This document shows positions 6,461-6,933 of a stretch of 6,933 nt of DNA, piece by piece (position 1 is the stretch's first letter; each line of letters begins with the position of its first letter). A program made the translations under genes and the position numbers. The stretch is from contig JAGGWA010000070.1 of assembly GCA_021157745.1 (NCBI GenBank), forward strand, positions 1 through 6,933, given 5' to 3'. The DNA is from Thermoplasmata archaeon. Lineage in GTDB: Archaea; Thermoplasmatota; E2; UBA202; JdFR-43. The notes below the pieces were generated by a model that saw only the letters and a program-made list of their open reading frames with translations, had not been told where the DNA came from and ran no database searches.

Positions 6461-6478
6461 GATTTGAGCTATATCAAT

Positions 6479-6933
6479 ATGGATTTTGCAATAAAAGAAG
6501 TAAAAGCAAGAGAAATTCTTGACTCAAGAGGAAATCCTACCATCGAGGTTGAAATGCGTTGCGGAAAAAGCATCGCCATTGCAAGTGCTCCTTCAGGAGC
6601 ATCAAAAGGAAAAAATGAGGCTGTGGAAATAAGAGGGGGGAAAGCTTTCCATGGAAAAAGTGTTGAAATGGCAATAGAAAATGTCAACAAAATAATTGCT
6701 CCTGCCCTGAAAGGAATGGATGTGAGGGAACAGGAGGAAATAGACAGAAAGCTCATTGCCATAGATGGAACAAAAAATAAAAGCCTGCTCGGCGGCAACG
6801 CATGCATTGCCGTTTCCATGGCCGCCGTAAGATGCGCCGCCCTCGCTGAGGGAAAAGAATTGTATGAGTATATTAACGAGGATGCAAAGATTTTACCAGT
6901 GCCTTTTCTGAATATCATAAATGGTGGGGTGCA
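6479..6933 (+). CDS. eno: Enolase (phosphopyruvate hydratase), N-terminal part, cut by window edge
   Basis: The first 151 codons are visible and the frame runs open off the right edge; full enolases are about 410-430 residues. Enolase interconverts 2-phosphoglycerate and phosphoenolpyruvate in glycolysis and gluconeogenesis in the cytoplasm. Signatures are AREILDSRGNPTIEVE (10-25), the mobile active-site loop APSGASKG (37-44), the block LLGGNACIAVSMAA (103-116) in place of the usual LGANA version, and PVPFLNIINGGV (140-151), just before the conserved active-site His. The catalytic lysines and metal-binding acids lie outside the window. The ATG at 6479 is chosen because the family starts a few residues before the ILDSRGNP block and because a TATA box lies about 29 bases upstream. 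The usual GAST of the loop reads GASK here. Confidence 0.94.
   Translation, partial: MDFAIKEVKAREILDSRGNPTIEVEMRCGKSIAIASAPSGASKGKNEAVEIRGGKAFHGKSVEMAIENVNKIIAPALKGMDVREQEEIDRKLIAIDGTKNKSLLGGNACIAVSMAAVRCAALAEGKELYEYINEDAKILPVPFLNIINGGV

Noticed and set aside
6469..6918. A 149-residue open frame on the minus strand
   Set aside because: It is the mirror of the enolase frame, which carries clear family motifs; the hydrophobic Ser/Phe-rich product is a shadow.
1..6933. Search for tRNA, rRNA, CRISPR repeats, insertion-sequence ends and attachment sites
   Set aside because: By eye no cloverleaf, regular spaced repeats, transposase motifs or terminal inverted repeats were found. Coding sequence fills almost all of the window.

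Overview
The window looks like part of an archaeal chromosome, most likely euryarchaeal and possibly Thermoplasmatota-like; the lineage is an inference. The histidyl-tRNA synthetase is of the archaeal kind. Archaeal TATA elements lie about 22-30 bases ahead of the start codons of hisS, eno and paaK, which appear to be leaderless. Composition is moderately AT-rich and the main spacer is very AT-rich. There are six protein-coding genes plus one cut by the right edge. No RNA gene, CRISPR array, insertion sequence or phage gene was seen.

Layout. Positions 1-3707, all on the minus strand, hold a tightly packed operon read right to left: an aconitase (acn), then the three subunits of a citrate lyase, citD (gamma, acyl carrier), citE (beta, lyase) and citF (alpha, CoA-transferase; cut by the left edge). 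The junctions are ATGA overlap, TAA-ATG abutment and TGATG overlap, and each downstream gene has a strong Shine-Dalgarno sequence inside the end of the gene before it. A 235-base AT-rich spacer (3708-3942) carries the operon promoter and the divergent hisS promoter. hisS (plus strand) runs to 5139 and abuts, stop codon to stop codon with no gap, a convergent phenylacetate-CoA ligase-like gene (minus, 5140-6426). A 52-base spacer (6427-6478) with one AT-rich element appears to serve both that gene and eno (enolase, plus strand, cut by the right edge).

How the genes fit together. Aconitase interconverts citrate and isocitrate, and citrate lyase splits citrate into acetate and oxaloacetate, so the operon appears to control the fate of citrate or a close relative such as citramalate. 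The most unusual point is in CitD. It aligns without gaps to the start of the E. coli protein, but the position of the serine that carries the phosphoribosyl-dephospho-CoA arm is an arginine, and no other serine lies in that segment. The complex may therefore not use the classical covalently bound thiol arm and may work with free CoA thioesters. No citC, citG or citX maturation gene lies in the visible part. hisS and eno are housekeeping genes; the ligase-like gene has an uncertain substrate and no visible tie to the operon.
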